Positions 45,895 through 57,380 of a stretch of DNA of 64,000 bases are shown one piece after another. Under the pieces are notes generated by a model that did no database searches, was not told the origin of the DNA, and worked only from the letters and a program-made list of their open reading frames with translations. Location: contig NHZP01000079.1 in NCBI GenBank assembly GCA_003313425.1, forward strand, positions 1-64,000. Direction: 5' to 3'. Source of the stretch: Pseudopyrenochaeta lycopersici. Taxonomy: Eukaryota > Ascomycota > Dothideomycetes > Pleosporales > Pseudopyrenochaetaceae. A program made the translations under genes and the position numbers. The first letter of the stretch is position 1; every line of letters starts with the position of its first letter.

Positions 45895-47226
45895 TCAAGA
45901 GCAGGTCAAAGGGTGTGAGGTGACAAGCCTCGCGCCTACATCTGGAAAGCCTTGTGCTTTCCATCGTGACCGCAGTTCACCGTACCACCGATGATCGTGA
46001 AAGACCCATGCCGTATCTTCACTGCAGGGTGCACGACAAAGCAGATACCTAAAACCATGCATATTTTTTAGACATCGCTCCATTATGCCATTGCAAGCAG
46101 CGCTCGAACTATAAAATCGGAGATTCCAAAAGATATGCTCGAAAGCGGCACCGATGCCAAAGCTGCGTCTGCCAAAAGCTTTGGGCGGTCTGACGGGATA
46201 TATCAAGAGTGGCCAGATGCCACGAGTATGATGAAAATTGTGTATGTGTTCTTCTACAGCTTTGGTGGGCAGGCCGATGTCCTGCAATACCAGGGCATGT
46301 GGTTGATCTGTGAGTTCGGTGCTGTTCTTCTGGCCACGTGAGCGTCGTTTGTTGCGGGCAGAATGGTCAGTGGTACAATGGTCATGGCGAAACAGGTAAT
46401 CCATAATGTGAATGATATCGGCCCGCGGCTCACAAGCATATCGCAATTCATGCCAGACAGAGCGTGCATGCTGTACGAAGCTGTTGCCGTCTGATGATCG
46501 AGGATTGGAGGTGCGGTCTGCTGTTAGTGTAAAATTACCGGTAATCGCAATGCCGGAGGACGAGTCAAATATGATACTTTCCACAAAGTCTGTCGATGAG
46601 TCCACAACCGACGTTCCGAGCATTGACGGGTCTTGTTCTTCTTGCTGCATATTGCGCATTGCTCCGGAAACAGAAGATACGGGCCAGTAAGTGATCTTCA
46701 CGTATTCGCTGGCTGGAATTAGTGCTATCTCGAATAATGTCGTCAAAGCAAGGCTGTTCATAGCCCCAGCACTGCCAGCGAGCAAGTCTGAAGTGTCACG
46801 ATCATCGACTGTTGCCATCACGTACTGCCCGTTGCTCAGGATTGTCTCCAGCGATAACACGGTGCAGTCAAAGGTGCCAAACTTGAAAGACGAAGACGCG
46901 GTCGTTGTTGCGGCAAATGCATCTGCTACAGACACTGCCCTCGAAGCAGCGACGACTGCCGGAACAAGTCCGCGCGCAAGTGTCGCTCGAACGAGCGTTT
47001 CCATAGTGACATTAGGCTCGACCCAAGCGGTAGACGTGTCCAAGTCAATCTGTATGATCTTGTTGAGGCCTGGGATGTCACTAGGAGCGTTGTAAGGTGC
47101 TTTCTGGGCGGAACGGTTGCCGGTCTGATGTCGACTAGTATCCTCTATAGTTTTGCGTATAACCGTCACAACTCTTCGATGCTCCTCCCATGGAGTAGGA
47201 TCATATCCGAAAGTTGTTGCCAGCAT
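45895..47226 (-). CDS. FAD-linked oxidoreductase, delta(24)-sterol reductase (DHCR24/DWARF1)-like
   Basis: A 443-residue intact frame with a PCMH-type FAD-binding domain. GLNKIIQIDLDTSTAWVEPN is followed by VTMETLVRATLARGLVPAVV, ASSSFKFGTFDCTVLSLETI, then LLAGSAGAMNSLALTTLFEI. It closes with LIPASEYVKITYWPV. These line up with DHCR24-like proteins (VTMGQ..., SSHKYGLF..., GTLGFLVAAEI...IPAKKYVKL.Y.PV). DHCR24 reduces the C24 double bond of sterols with NADPH; whether this protein acts on sterols is unknown. Unlike DHCR24 it has no N-terminal membrane anchor and is shorter. The C-terminal half is compatible with the family's substrate domain. A cytosolic or secondary-metabolism role is possible. 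Confidence 0.8.
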   Translation of the reverse strand: MLATTFGYDPTPWEEHRRVVTVIRKTIEDTSRHQTGNRSAQKAPYNAPSDIPGLNKIIQIDLDTSTAWVEPNVTMETLVRATLARGLVPAVVAASRAVSVADAFAATTTASSSFKFGTFDCTVLSLETILSNGQYVMATVDDRDTSDLLAGSAGAMNSLALTTLFEIALIPASEYVKITYWPVSSVSGAMRNMQQEEQDPSMLGTSVVDSSTDFVESIIFDSSSGIAITGNFTLTADRTSNPRSSDGNSFVQHARSVWHELRYACEPRADIIHIMDYLFRHDHCTTDHSARNKRRSRGQKNSTELTDQPHALVLQDIGLPTKAVEEHIHNFHHTRGIWPLLIYPVRPPKAFGRRSFGIGAAFEHIFWNLRFYSSSAACNGIMERCLKNMHGFRYLLCRAPCSEDTAWVFHDHRWYGELRSRWKAQGFPDVGARLVTSHPLTCS

Positions 47227-48476
47227 TTTAGAGCGAAATAAGCGACAAAAGTCTGGGAAGGCGAATACAGGGAGCCTATGGCTTAGGCTGAGTGTTTTTG
47301 GCCCTTATAGCAGGTTCACCGGCACCACGATGTGACACGAAAAACCAAAGCTCTGCAGTCGTGAGTAACAACAAGCGATGGCATATCAGAAATAACATCA
47401 GAAGGTGTCAGCAGATTCAAGTGATTGTTAAGGGAGCAAATGATGATTTGCAGCTGATTTTGACCTTCCTGGTCAGCTCGTCTAGCATTCTAAAGGACCT
47501 TGTAAGCACTTGACAGATGACGAAAGTAGTGACTGTGAAAGACGCTCTCCCTAGGCTTGCTGTCAGCATTGCGGGCAAAAAGAAGGGATCTTTGATGAAT
47601 CTTGTCGTAGCCCAGCCATTCAATCAACCAGCTTACTTGTACACGAAGGTATATGACTTTGACTATGCGATAGAAGCACAGAATCATCAGCTCAGAAGGT
47701 CAGAAATTACACTCCCTCGAGTCTTACGGCATTTGCCGGGCAGCGACGCATCTTGGTCAGCAATCCTTATAGAGATGAATAGATATGTTCGAGCAGCTGA
47801 CAGCGCTTCGATGGAAGACACTCATGAAACTGTTGCTGCACGCAATGAAACACCAGCTTTCTACCCCTCAACAACGGCATCATCACTTCAGCGCGCAGGC
47901 GGATGTGCTCTGATACTGTACTTACGATTCGTTGTCACCATCCTAGCATCGAGAAGCAAGGTTGGTAGTTTCGCGATCCAAAAGACTGGCTAGTTTCAGC
48001 CACATTTATGTTGACAGGTCTAGAAGTACGGTGATATCTGATCGGGGAGACCGAGAATATCGGATTGACTGTCGCCCAGTCCGAAGAGCTGAAGTAGAGA
48101 CTAGGCTGCGCTTCGAAGAAAGAGTGAGATTACAGTGCGTAGCGAATGCGGCTTCACCTTTGCAGGCAGCAACACCAACTGGAGCCGATCAGCCAAATAA
48201 GGGTCCGGAGGTATTGTTGATCGCTGACCAATAACATCGTTTGGTTAATGCTGACGGTTAGCGCTTAACCACGTACGGAGGGTGGGGCTAAGCGCACTTG
48301 CTAGCAGATTGGCGTGAAACGGTGTTGCGGCTTTTTGCAAGGGTGAAGCCGCATTCGCTAGCGACTGTACTCAAAATAGAGATAATTCCAGTCTATTAAG
48401 AATTGCATCACATGCGCCACATTATTAGAGTACTCATATCAATAATTTAAACAAGTCTATGAGATCATCTATGAGT
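47227..48476. other. Spacer with unassigned open frames
   Basis: The longest frame (plus 47517-47993) resembles nothing known. Promoter of the oxidoreductase gene is expected next to 47227. No repeat or RNA seen. Confidence 0.35.
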
Positions 48477-49756
48477 TTACAGAAACAACAAAGTGATCCA
48501 CCCGTTCGCTACAATCTCTCCCATATAAACATCCCTGCGCGGTGTGGCCGCGTGTGCGAGGAAGGTCTCTTCACCACTGACTTTAGCATTGGCGGGCTCG
48601 CTTGGCCCTAGGAGAGCGGCAATTCTTTCCCTGTAGACCTTGATTCCATGCACTCTCCACGTCATGACTGCGTCTTCGTCCAGCTCATTGTTGTCGATCC
48701 TCCTGATGCTTATCTGTGACGCCGCAGTGGGGTCTACTCGCAGGGAAAAAATGGTGCCCGAATTTACAAATAGCCTGTTCGCCAGCTTAGCTATGACGCC
48801 TGGGACTGGCTCGACCTCGCGATCGCACCATGACTCTCGCGTGGGATACGAACGAGGCCGACTGTGACTCAGCCATCCGCACTTCTTTGCTACATATTGT
48901 GCATCAGCCTTGGTGATGGGATCACCATCGTTGATCAGAGACAGAAACAACGAGCGCCTAGAGCTGGAGCCTTCACGATCATGCTCTTGAAGCGGAGCAA
49001 TCGATATAGGCGGCGCCCCGAATACGATGCAGTGAACAGACTCGAATCTTGCTACCACTTGGGCTAGCGACGAGACTTTTGTTGTTCTGACGTGTGCATA
49101 CAGAAGGCTTGCGATGGCAGCTCCTGCTGAATGGCCTGTGAACAACAGCGTCACTCCGTTCTCGACAGCACTCAAGGAGAGCGCCAGCGGATCGATCAGC
49201 AATCTGACGGTCTCTAAGAATCCAGAGTGGCATAGGTTCCGCTTCTCGCCCTGCCCCTGATCAGCACTCGAGCGAACTACCGTTGATATGACTACGAACC
49301 AGAATATCCTCAGGCTCAGCTGCACTATTCCTCAGATTCACCATCCAGTCTTTGAGGCCTCGTGTACCAGACACAGCCACAACAGTGACTTGCCCATGCG
49401 GGCCCGCATTCCGCTGGCTGATTTTGATTCTCTCAGGTGCAGCGCACGGCTGCGTGGCAGAGGCTACAACGTCACTGTAAGCTTCTTCCGAGCAGGTCGC
49501 TGCCAGATGTATCAGAGGCCAAGCGGCAGATGATCTGGATGATGTATCAGATGTGCGGAACTAATATGAGCGGAATCGGGTTGACAAACATCTCGTCCTC
49601 AGTGGCAGCAAGTTGGCCTTGCTTTGACCGCTGAAAGAAAACATGAGTCCCAGTGGCTTGACTTTGACGAGACCGTCTTTTGGCTTGTCTCTCATTCATC
49701 CTGATGCGTAGCTTTCGATATGCTCGAGCATGTGGAAAGAAGTTTACCCCTCGCAT
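48477..49756 (-). CDS. Class 3 lipase (alpha/beta hydrolase), probably spliced or frameshifted
   Basis: The C-terminal 49325-48477 frame carries the nucleophile elbow LLFTGHSAGAAIASLLY (Ser in GHSAG), the acid in LINDGDPITKAD and a likely catalytic His in WRVHGIKVYRERIA. That is the Ser-Asp-His triad of PF01764 lipases, which hydrolyse acylglycerols. The upstream oxyanion part, VAVSGTRGLKDWMVNLRN, lies at about 49300-49400 in another frame. A likely N-terminus (MRGVNFFPHARAYRKLRI) is at 49756-49547. Either short introns or a one-base frameshift near 49280 separate the parts; I could not find clean splice sites there, so the gene may be damaged. No signal peptide is evident. Confidence 0.7.
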
Positions 49757-50887
49757 CGTTCAGGTGGGATACTAAAGAATGTTTAAGTGTGACTCTGCAG
49801 CACATTTATAACCAAGCTTTGCGTCTGTTATGCAACGGAATGTCTAAACATTGAAAGGCCATGTTATTGTCCTAAGCGGCCATTGATAAGAACTCTTATG
49901 CAGGATAGCCATCGACTGCCACCAGGACATTCTATCTTGTTTCTCAACCTTTTCAAACCCAAAACGATTGCGTTGCTTGACATGCTGAGCCAGCCAGACT
50001 GGCACGAACAAGCTGGATCAGCACATGCCATCCTTACACTCATACCAAAACACCTGACATAGTGGGTCAGTGCGACAGTCGCGCCTTCGGGCATTTAGAT
50101 TTTACGTATGGACTGCTAGTGCCTAAGATGAAGAGCGTCTCAGCAGGTAGTCAACTGAGCCACAGGCATCACGACAGGTAGCGCCCTGAGTCGTCTATGT
50201 ACCCGTGACGTCTACATCCTGGAGGGAAAAATGGTTCTCCGCTGATTCTCAGAGGTGAATGTGCTGGGTAGGACTTCAGACCGCAACATGATGAGTCGAG
50301 GTTATGTTGCTTCATACCAGGGTCTTATAAGTTACAATGCAACATTCGATCAGTACTTAGTGGTGAGCTTGGCTATCTCATCTTGCGCATTGTAATTCAT
50401 TCTTCATTTTTCTCTAATGATAACGGAAAGCAGCAAGGCACTGGAGGTAGTGCGCGCTTCTGACGACTTTGCTGAGCTTCGAATTCGACTCGATTAGTTC
50501 GCTCCACTCGGCGGTCTACACCATCGTGCGCTGTAAAGTTCACTGAACAACTCAAAAGCCTGATGCACTCCAAAATGCACTTCACAGATGATGTAAATTG
50601 TGTGATTCTGGTTTTTCATATACAACATTTTATATCTTCCACTCTACATTGCCGAGCCAATCCAGGCAAATCCTGGTTACGTATCATTCAGACTGCATCT
50701 ATACCATTTGAGTCTAGCACGTAACGACTTCTTTGAAGTGATCTGGTGGTGATTGAAGACCTTGCCTGACCTGCTCAACGTATAGCCTACTCGCGGTTGG
50801 AAGCACAATGTGCGGAACGTCTTAAGCCAATATCGTCGCCAAGTTGCTGCTCGCTATGATTTGTGTCGCCTTCCGAGTATATGAGAC
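49757..50887. other. Gene-free spacer
   Basis: No credible gene on either strand and no repeat noticed. Likely 5' flank of the lipase and 3' flank of the lysine-rich gene. Confidence 0.4.
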
Positions 50888-51463
50888 TCATCCCTTTGCA
50901 ATGTGACTCATGAATTTTTCAATGGCGGTTGTGGTGTTGCTATGTTGTTTCTGCCAGGTTTCATCAATGACCGCTAATACATTGGTGAGGTTTTCGAGAC
51001 TCGAATAACACTCTTCCAACATCTGTTTCAATGCAGCAGCGTTCGTCGAATCGTGCAAGGGCAAAAGCTTGCTATCCTTCGTCAACGAAGTTTCGCTTTG
51101 GTCTGGAGCGCCCACGACAATCTGGCCGGTGTTATTTTTCGGATTGGCCGAACCACGTCGAGTGTCCTTGGTCACTAGCGCTTGAGATGACCCGCTGTCA
51201 CCATCCCTAGATTTTTTCCCTTCATTTCGACCTTGCTTGCCTTTCTTGTCCTGGGCCTTTTCCCGAGATACGAGCTTTGTAGGTGTATCTAGCTTGACCG
51301 AGGTCGGTGGAGCTGGACACGGACTTTCCAGGACACTTTCCCTTCCTTTCACGTTTTTCGCAGATTTCCCTTTTGTGGTCTTCATTCCAGCAGTGAGTCC
51401 GATAGTCGTACTAAGTTTTGGGGCAGAAAGGAAGTATAATCTTACTATATATACATGCTTCAC
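50888..51463 (-). CDS. Lysine/serine-rich hypothetical protein
   Basis: A frame of up to 191 residues. The ATG at 51385 (MKTTKGKSAKNVKGRESVLE) is a likelier start than 51463, because the extra N-terminal residues are hydrophobic and unlike the rest. Residues of the short form: a low-complexity, strongly basic region with KDKKGKQGRNEGKKSRDGDS-like runs (about 1-95), then a helical C-terminus (NAAALKQMLEECYSSLENLT, then NVLAVIDETW). No known domain. A disordered, possibly nuclear protein is inferred. It is divergent to the LPMO gene, with about 330-410 bp of shared upstream sequence. Confidence 0.5.
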   Translation of the reverse strand: MKHVYIVRLYFLSAPKLSTTIGLTAGMKTTKGKSAKNVKGRESVLESPCPAPPTSVKLDTPTKLVSREKAQDKKGKQGRNEGKKSRDGDSGSSQALVTKDTRRGSANPKNNTGQIVVGAPDQSETSLTKDSKLLPLHDSTNAAALKQMLEECYSSLENLTNVLAVIDETWQKQHSNTTTAIEKFMSHIAKG

Positions 51464-51792
51464 TCGGCATCTTGTTCATCTTGATATGCCTAGCGGTGCA
51501 CGATGCCACTTCACTGCTCTCGCCGCAGTTGAATGATGCATGACTGTTGAGCATAAAAATCCGTATGACGGAGGGACGCAGCAAGACATCATTCCGCCCA
51601 TCATCTTCTCATGTTCTCTCTTGTAAGCGTGCTGTTGCATTGCAAGCAAGGCAACGTAAATCTGTTAGATCATTGCTTAACCGTCATCCATCATGGGCCC
51701 ATTAGCTCGCATGTCGAGTATAAGACACGGCGTATAAATCCTCCATGTATGTAGAGACTCCCAATAATCTGCCAAGGTTCAGCTTCAGTACG

Positions 51793-52938
51793 ATGCTGAC
51801 TCGAATTGCTCCACTCGCGTTGGCGTTCGCCATACTTTCGAACTCTGTGGCGCATTTGATGCTTGAAAATCCCATACCATTCGGCAAACCTACGCTGAAC
51901 AACTCTCCTTTGGACGGTGCTGGGTTGGACTTCCCCTGCAAACTGCGAGAAGGCGTGTACGATCTGACTCAAATGAACAACTGGACAGCTGGTGAGGCGC
52001 AAACCATCCGCTTTCTAGGGTCTGCGGTCCACGGTGGAGGGTCTTGCCAGTTCTCTGTGACAAAGGATCTGCACCCTACAAAAGCCAGCCGGTGGAAGGT
52101 AGTTCATAGTGTGATCGGGGGGTGTCCCGCAAGTGTGGGCGGTAATCTTCCTGGAGGTCCCACCAGCCACGGGGCGGCCACATTCGACGTCGTGATGCCG
52201 AAAGGCATGCCGAGTGGTAGATATACGTTTGCTTGGACCTGGTTCAACAGACAAGGAAACCGTGAGATGTACATGAACTGCGCCCCAATTTCCGTCAGCG
52301 GCGGTGGCAACGACACTGCCGTCTTCGAGTCTTTGCCCAACATGTTTGTCGCCAATTTGCCGAGCACAGCTTGCTCTACCCTAGAAGACTTCGATCTTGC
52401 ATTCCCCGAACCGGGAGACTCAGTAGTCACTGGCAGCCAGGCCAAGATCGCCACGACGCTTGTTGGATCTGGGTGTGCTTCTATGACTACACTAGGTGCC
52501 GGTTCTGGAGCCACCCACTCTGTTAAGGGCTCTGCACATAGCTTGCCCAACCGAAGCGGCGTGAAGACGACTTTGTATCCGCAGACAGCGACGTCTGGAA
52601 TGTCAACAGGGGCCCAGTTCATGATAGATGCCGAGGAAGTCTTCTTGTTCGGAAAGACGTCCACTATCGAGTCTCAGATCCTTGTCGCGCAGGCCACATC
52701 GATTTTGGCACCTGAGATGGCAATGCCGACCTCGACTCTACCAGTAGCTACTTCTGATCCTTGCATTCCTTGCGACCCCAAGGATGACATTGTCTGCATC
52801 GATCAAAGCCATTATGGGCTCTGTAATTTAGGCTGTGCACTCTCTCAACCTCTGGCTTCTGGGACTGTTTGCTTGGACGGACGAATTTTGAGACGTGGTG
52901 CGCGACTGTTACCTCATCATGGCTCGCCAGCCGAGTAG
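51793..52938 (+). CDS. Secreted lytic polysaccharide monooxygenase-like protein (AA11-like) with Cys-rich tail
   Basis: The ATG at 51793 gives 381 residues. Residues 1-20 are a signal peptide (MLTRIAPLALAFAILSNSVA), so the mature chain starts with His21 (HLMLENPIPFG), the copper-brace histidine of LPMOs. A second conserved His follows in AVHGGGSCQ. YTFAWTWFNRQGNREMYMNC matches the core strand of fungal AA11-type enzymes, which oxidise chitin. A Thr/Ser-rich linker (about 240-325) leads to a C-terminal Cys-rich module (CIPCDPKDDIVC...CNLGCALSQPL, about 330-365). That tail may bind polysaccharide. An upstream in-frame ATG at 51745 would spoil the signal peptide. The gene is intact and single-exon. 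Activity on chitin is inferred. Confidence 0.82.
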   Translation: MLTRIAPLALAFAILSNSVAHLMLENPIPFGKPTLNNSPLDGAGLDFPCKLREGVYDLTQMNNWTAGEAQTIRFLGSAVHGGGSCQFSVTKDLHPTKASRWKVVHSVIGGCPASVGGNLPGGPTSHGAATFDVVMPKGMPSGRYTFAWTWFNRQGNREMYMNCAPISVSGGGNDTAVFESLPNMFVANLPSTACSTLEDFDLAFPEPGDSVVTGSQAKIATTLVGSGCASMTTLGAGSGATHSVKGSAHSLPNRSGVKTTLYPQTATSGMSTGAQFMIDAEEVFLFGKTSTIESQILVAQATSILAPEMAMPTSTLPVATSDPCIPCDPKDDIVCIDQSHYGLCNLGCALSQPLASGTVCLDGRILRRGARLLPHHGSPAE

Positions 52939-54541
52939 AAAGTCCAATAGCTCTTCGCACTTTCACGCTCCTTCTCAAGTAGAGCTTCTTCGATCCTGCT
53001 GCTGGAAGCATTGTGAGCTTGAGCCTATGCTAGCTTCTATAGCTATAGCTAAATCTGCTATCCTTGTGTTGACGCAAGCAGGAGCACGAAGAAAGGCTTC
53101 CACATGGCGGAGTCTATCTTAGCTCAGCATAATCTTGTCAGCGATGACGAGGCTCTCCTCCTGAATTCAGACTTTTGATGGGTAACGTACTAGCTTGCTG
53201 AAGTTTGAGAGATAATCACGTCTTGGCTGACTCTAGTACCCATGCCCGCCCACTCTCGTAGCTTAAGCAGGTTGGGCTAACGTTAGTGCAGTTCTTCTGA
53301 TTCTGGTATCACATTGTTCTCTAGTAAGTTAGCAAGTATTTCAAGCTGGCGGCTCGCCCGACCCCGTGTTCATTATCATGTGAGGGAAATGGATAAATTA
53401 TATTGGTATATTTTTCCCCATCAATTTTGCTGCAAGTTGCTATCATCAGCCAAGGCCGTGTCAGGTCAGCAGTATGGCGGACAATAACAAGGTATCGTGT
53501 TATCGAGCAGTAGAAACTACATCGGCCGCGTGGAGATGAATGAGCATTTGGCCCTTGCTCATGTCGGCCGACCAGCTGTAGATCCCATATCGCTGGCTGA
53601 ACGCAAATCTCTCTTGATGATACGTCCGAGCACATATATGCATTTCAGCAGACGGGTGACCCGTCTCAGACGCCTGGCGGACTTGAAACTCGTAGACTCA
53701 GCATCGAGGGATGGGGCAGGCCCAAGGAGAGGTGGCTTCCTATCCTGGTGGTACTGCAAAACCGGAGGTGAGGAGGGAGAACATTCGTCTTCCGCTTCGT
53801 CAATAACAATTTGGGGCACAGTGCCGGGTTCGAGCTCGATTGCCATCTTGGAAAAAGTCGTCGGATCGGCCTCTAGGATTGGGGTCGATTCCGTCAGGGA
53901 TTTTCCTTATGTTTTTGTCTTTCGAGGGTATTGTAGCATACGAGACTGGCTGTGGTAGGATCTCAAGCAACGCGCCGACCAACGCACAACAACAGACTAA
54001 ACTGAAAACTTATACATACAAAGTTGAGGAACGAATCGCTGATTCGCGTGAACACGACTGCTACGAGAATGCATTATGCTTTCACCCAGCATTACTTGGG
54101 GTAGTGCCGAAATTCACTCTAGGGCGCCAGTGAATGTAGCTTCCCCCTGAGCAGGCCCCGCCCTAATGCTTGAAGCGCTCAGAACGCTTACACACGGCTG
54201 ACGCACATGATTATGCTTCCTTTCTGTCTCCCAACAGCGTAATCAAAGGCTCTTTTTAGGGTGACCTGTGTGATAGACCTAGAAAGAATAGAATCGATAC
54301 TATATGAAGGTTGAATGGGTAGATCGACACGATATCGATGTTGAATTGTCAATGTTTTGAGGCAGGAGGCCGGAACATATATTTGCAAGTGGCGCGTCAT
54401 GCTGCTCCTCTTACCACGAAACATTCCATCCTAGGGCAGTATTAGAGTAGGTATTAAGATAAATTCTTAACTTAATGTTAATCCAAGTGCCAGTGATTAG
54501 GCCAGCAAAGCAAAGTTGATATAACAATTAGCGGTGGTGAT
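52939..54541. other. Mostly gene-free, one weak open frame
   Basis: A minus-strand frame at 53559-53846 (MAIELEPGTVPQIVIDEAED, acidic start then a basic RRLRRVTRLLK) has coding-like composition but no recognisable family. The rest shows nothing. The 21-bp sequence at 54485-54505 (AAGTGCCAGTGATTAGGCCA) recurs at 57470-57490. Confidence 0.35.
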
Positions 54542-57380
54542 CAGTGTGTTAAATGGATGGATCGGCCAGCCGATCCAAATCCATTAGGTGGCTTGGATGG
54601 CTTTTGGATAATCGCTGGATCTAAGCCAAATTAGTCTTTAAGGCTGAAGCCACCGAACTATATTTGATCTCTAAAGAGCGTGATTGCGACTAGTTATATT
54701 ACTGGATCGCTCGCCATCATGTCAATAATGCTGGCACGATCCTAGGAGTAGAGACATTGCGCGGCTTGGATTATATCTTGCTTAAGATGATTACGACGTT
54801 TCGTTACCATGAGTCCCATATAGCTAAAGACTCGTTCAGGTTTATCGCTTATTACTAGGATAGATAGCATGTTAAACGCCATCTGCGCAAGATGAGGATA
54901 TTCCTTTAAGCCGATCGTACGCCACTATTGAATTAGGCAGTCGTTAACATCAATAATTGCTTAATCGCAGAACCGCTCGAACTCATCCTAAGGAGTAGCT
55001 TTGCGGGCATCTAAGTGAACCTTATCAAGATATTGCCGACGATAAGCAATGACTTTGTTCGGCTCACGTTGCTTCTGCGGTGAGATAGCTTCTGATACAA
55101 CTTGCTTCTTATATTAAAGCCTATACAACAACTTAACGGACTTCTTACCTAATAAAACCTAAGACTTCTTGCGAGCCCATCTCTGCTTAATAAAGCGCTA
55201 AGTGTAACTTAGATAAAGTACTGTTGCCGCAAGATATGCGGGAGAGTCGTTAAGTTTAGCGTAATATTCTTCTACCTTGTTAAGCGCAAGTTTAATCTAG
55301 GTCCTAAAATACTATTAACCTTCGGTAGCCGCTGCCAGCGCGTCCTTGTAATTATTGTACACTTCGGTAAGGTGCTTGATAATACACTTAAGGTCTGGCA
55401 TAACATTAAAGAGTCTACAAGTCTTCCTATCGCCCGGGCGGCCTTAAAGGTCTATAGTAGCCTCCCAGCATAGCTTAAGGAGCTTCGTATACTGAGTAAG
55501 AATAGCCTAGTCTTCCTCAGACAGTGTATCCTGTATAATTGCATTGCGAGCCGCATCAGGATCGTTGTCATATTTCTTAGTCTTCTTCTTTAAAGCAGCT
55601 TCGCGCTTACTTTGGATAAAGTCGTTAAACAGCGCGCGCAGAGGAAGCAGCGTCTTAATCTCGTCGTAGACACTGTTCCAGCGAGTATTATTACTCCTAT
55701 AAAGTTCGCGAATCTTTATTGTATGCTACTCGTCTTTATTAACTATCTGCTCAAAATATTCTCGTTATTTATTATGCTAGCGATTCCTTCGCGATGGACT
55801 TAAATAAGTCCAGATAATCAAGTTATAAGCTTTACTAACTGGTCCTGTTCTCCTCTAGCGCTTTAATTCATCCCGCATGTTTCCTGGAATCGCATCTTCG
55901 AATTCGAAAAGTTTCTTGTCAAATCTGAATAAAAGGTAGCGCGCAATTAGGTTAATAATATAGCCAGCACAACGAAGACGTCGCTCCTTAGGTTTGAAGC
56001 CGAATCTTGCTCTGATTGCTTCTATCGCCGTGTTATTATTTAAGGTATTATCTAACATAAAGAATCCTAGCTTACTTGCAATGTTAAAGTCCTTAATAAC
56101 CGTGATAACTTGGTCTGCGATGTTAATACCGTAATGGGACTCACTCTGCTCTGGCGACAATAGAAGAATTGACTGCGTCTTGAAGTTGGCATCCAGAAAG
56201 TGAGCCGTGACTCCGTTCAGCGAGAGATAATTACTAGAGGTCTATAAGTTGAAGGCGATGTGGATTTTACTAATAGCATTGTGCAAGGCGTTTTTTACAG
56301 TAGCCTTGTGAATTTAGTAGCCCTGCATAATCCAGTTACGCACAGTTTGACCGCAAGGCAAGGCAACACCCGCGCGCAGTAAGAGATAGGTAATAAAGTC
56401 GCGAAAGACTTCACTATCCACCTGTCGGAAGGAGACATTGTCGTACACAATCTAACGTGCGAGTAGCTTCTGAAAATGCACCTCGTCGAAGGCGATTGCT
56501 AACTCATTCAGGGTAGCCTGCTCCGCCGATCTATATGCATCAAGACTTACTAGTAGTAGTAAGCCTTTGCCTGCATATTGCTCGACCGACTTTGTCTTCT
56601 TGTTCCACCTAAGCCTGTAGACTTGGTGAAGATAATTAGATGCATTACTGCTTCCTTTATCAACTATGTAATGGTAATTATGCTGGGCTCGAAACACCGG
56701 ATCTACCTTGTGACATTTTATGCAAAGCTACCAGCGTGATTCGGTCTCTGTCTCTTCAGTTAGCACGCCAAATTGCCATATCCACGAACGCAGGCCGCCC
56801 GTTAATCGCTAAAGCGGTATAGTGTGGCTAGGCAGTCTATCCTACTTGACTTCACGATAGTCGAACTTTAATTGCTCGAACTGATTCGGCTCGCCAAGTT
56901 GTACTTTCTTACTCAGATCTGTGTCGAAAGTTAGAACAGTAGTAAGAGTTAACACCTCTAATAACGTTGAAGCTATATCTGAGACAATTACGGAGGCGCC
57001 GCTGATATCTGATAGTAACGACGGTTCCGGCGATGATGTTAATAATAGATATTTAGCGCGATATCCGGCACGTGCTGCCTTTATATCTAGATACTAACAG
57101 GATTCTTAAGGCTTAAAGTTTATCTTACTAAAGTCAAAAGAACGTTAAAAGTTAGGTTTAAAAGAAGACATCATAAAGCTTTAGATATAGGTGGGAGAAA
57201 CAGTGCGTTCGAAGCTTCATCGTTATCAGGGGCTAGCTAACTAAGGAAATAGGAGGCGATGGCTGAAGCCACACTACCGCATATGGATAGATCGCCAAAT
57301 CTATTATGCATCTGGATTCAGCCATCCAAAGCTATATTTGGATGGATCATCCAAATCGGCGCCATCCGTTTAATACACTG
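54542..57380. mobile_element. RIP-damaged hAT transposon (family F)
   Basis: A 2,839-bp element. Its terminal repeats are CAGTGTGTTAAATGGATGG on the left and CAGTGTATTAAACGGATGG on the right (inverted), with two differences that are C/T or G/A. It is flanked by the exact 8-bp duplication GTGGTGAT (54534-54541 and 57381-57388). The subterminal motif GGATGG/CCATCC or GATCCAAA is repeated at both ends. The interior is AT-rich with a decayed transposase. Confidence 0.92.
54670..57171 (-). pseudogene. hAT transposase with RIP-type stop codons (family F)
   Basis: Reading from ATG 57171 (MSSFKPNF) the minus strand keeps one frame almost to 54700 but with many stops, mostly TAG. Recognisable blocks: the BED-like C-x2-C (LCIKCHK), HIAFNL*TSSNYLSLNGVTAH (first acidic region; its Asp is changed to Asn), KLGFFMLDNTLNNNTAIEAI (second), RRLRCAGYIINLIARYLL, NTRWNSVYDEI, and YPHLAQMAFNMLSILVIS followed by DKPERVFSYMG (dimerisation block, Cys replaced by Pro). 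Inactive. Confidence 0.85.

Noticed and set aside
47517..47993. 158-codon open frame as a gene
   Set aside because: No recognisable motif, signal or conserved pattern; could be chance in a GC-balanced spacer.
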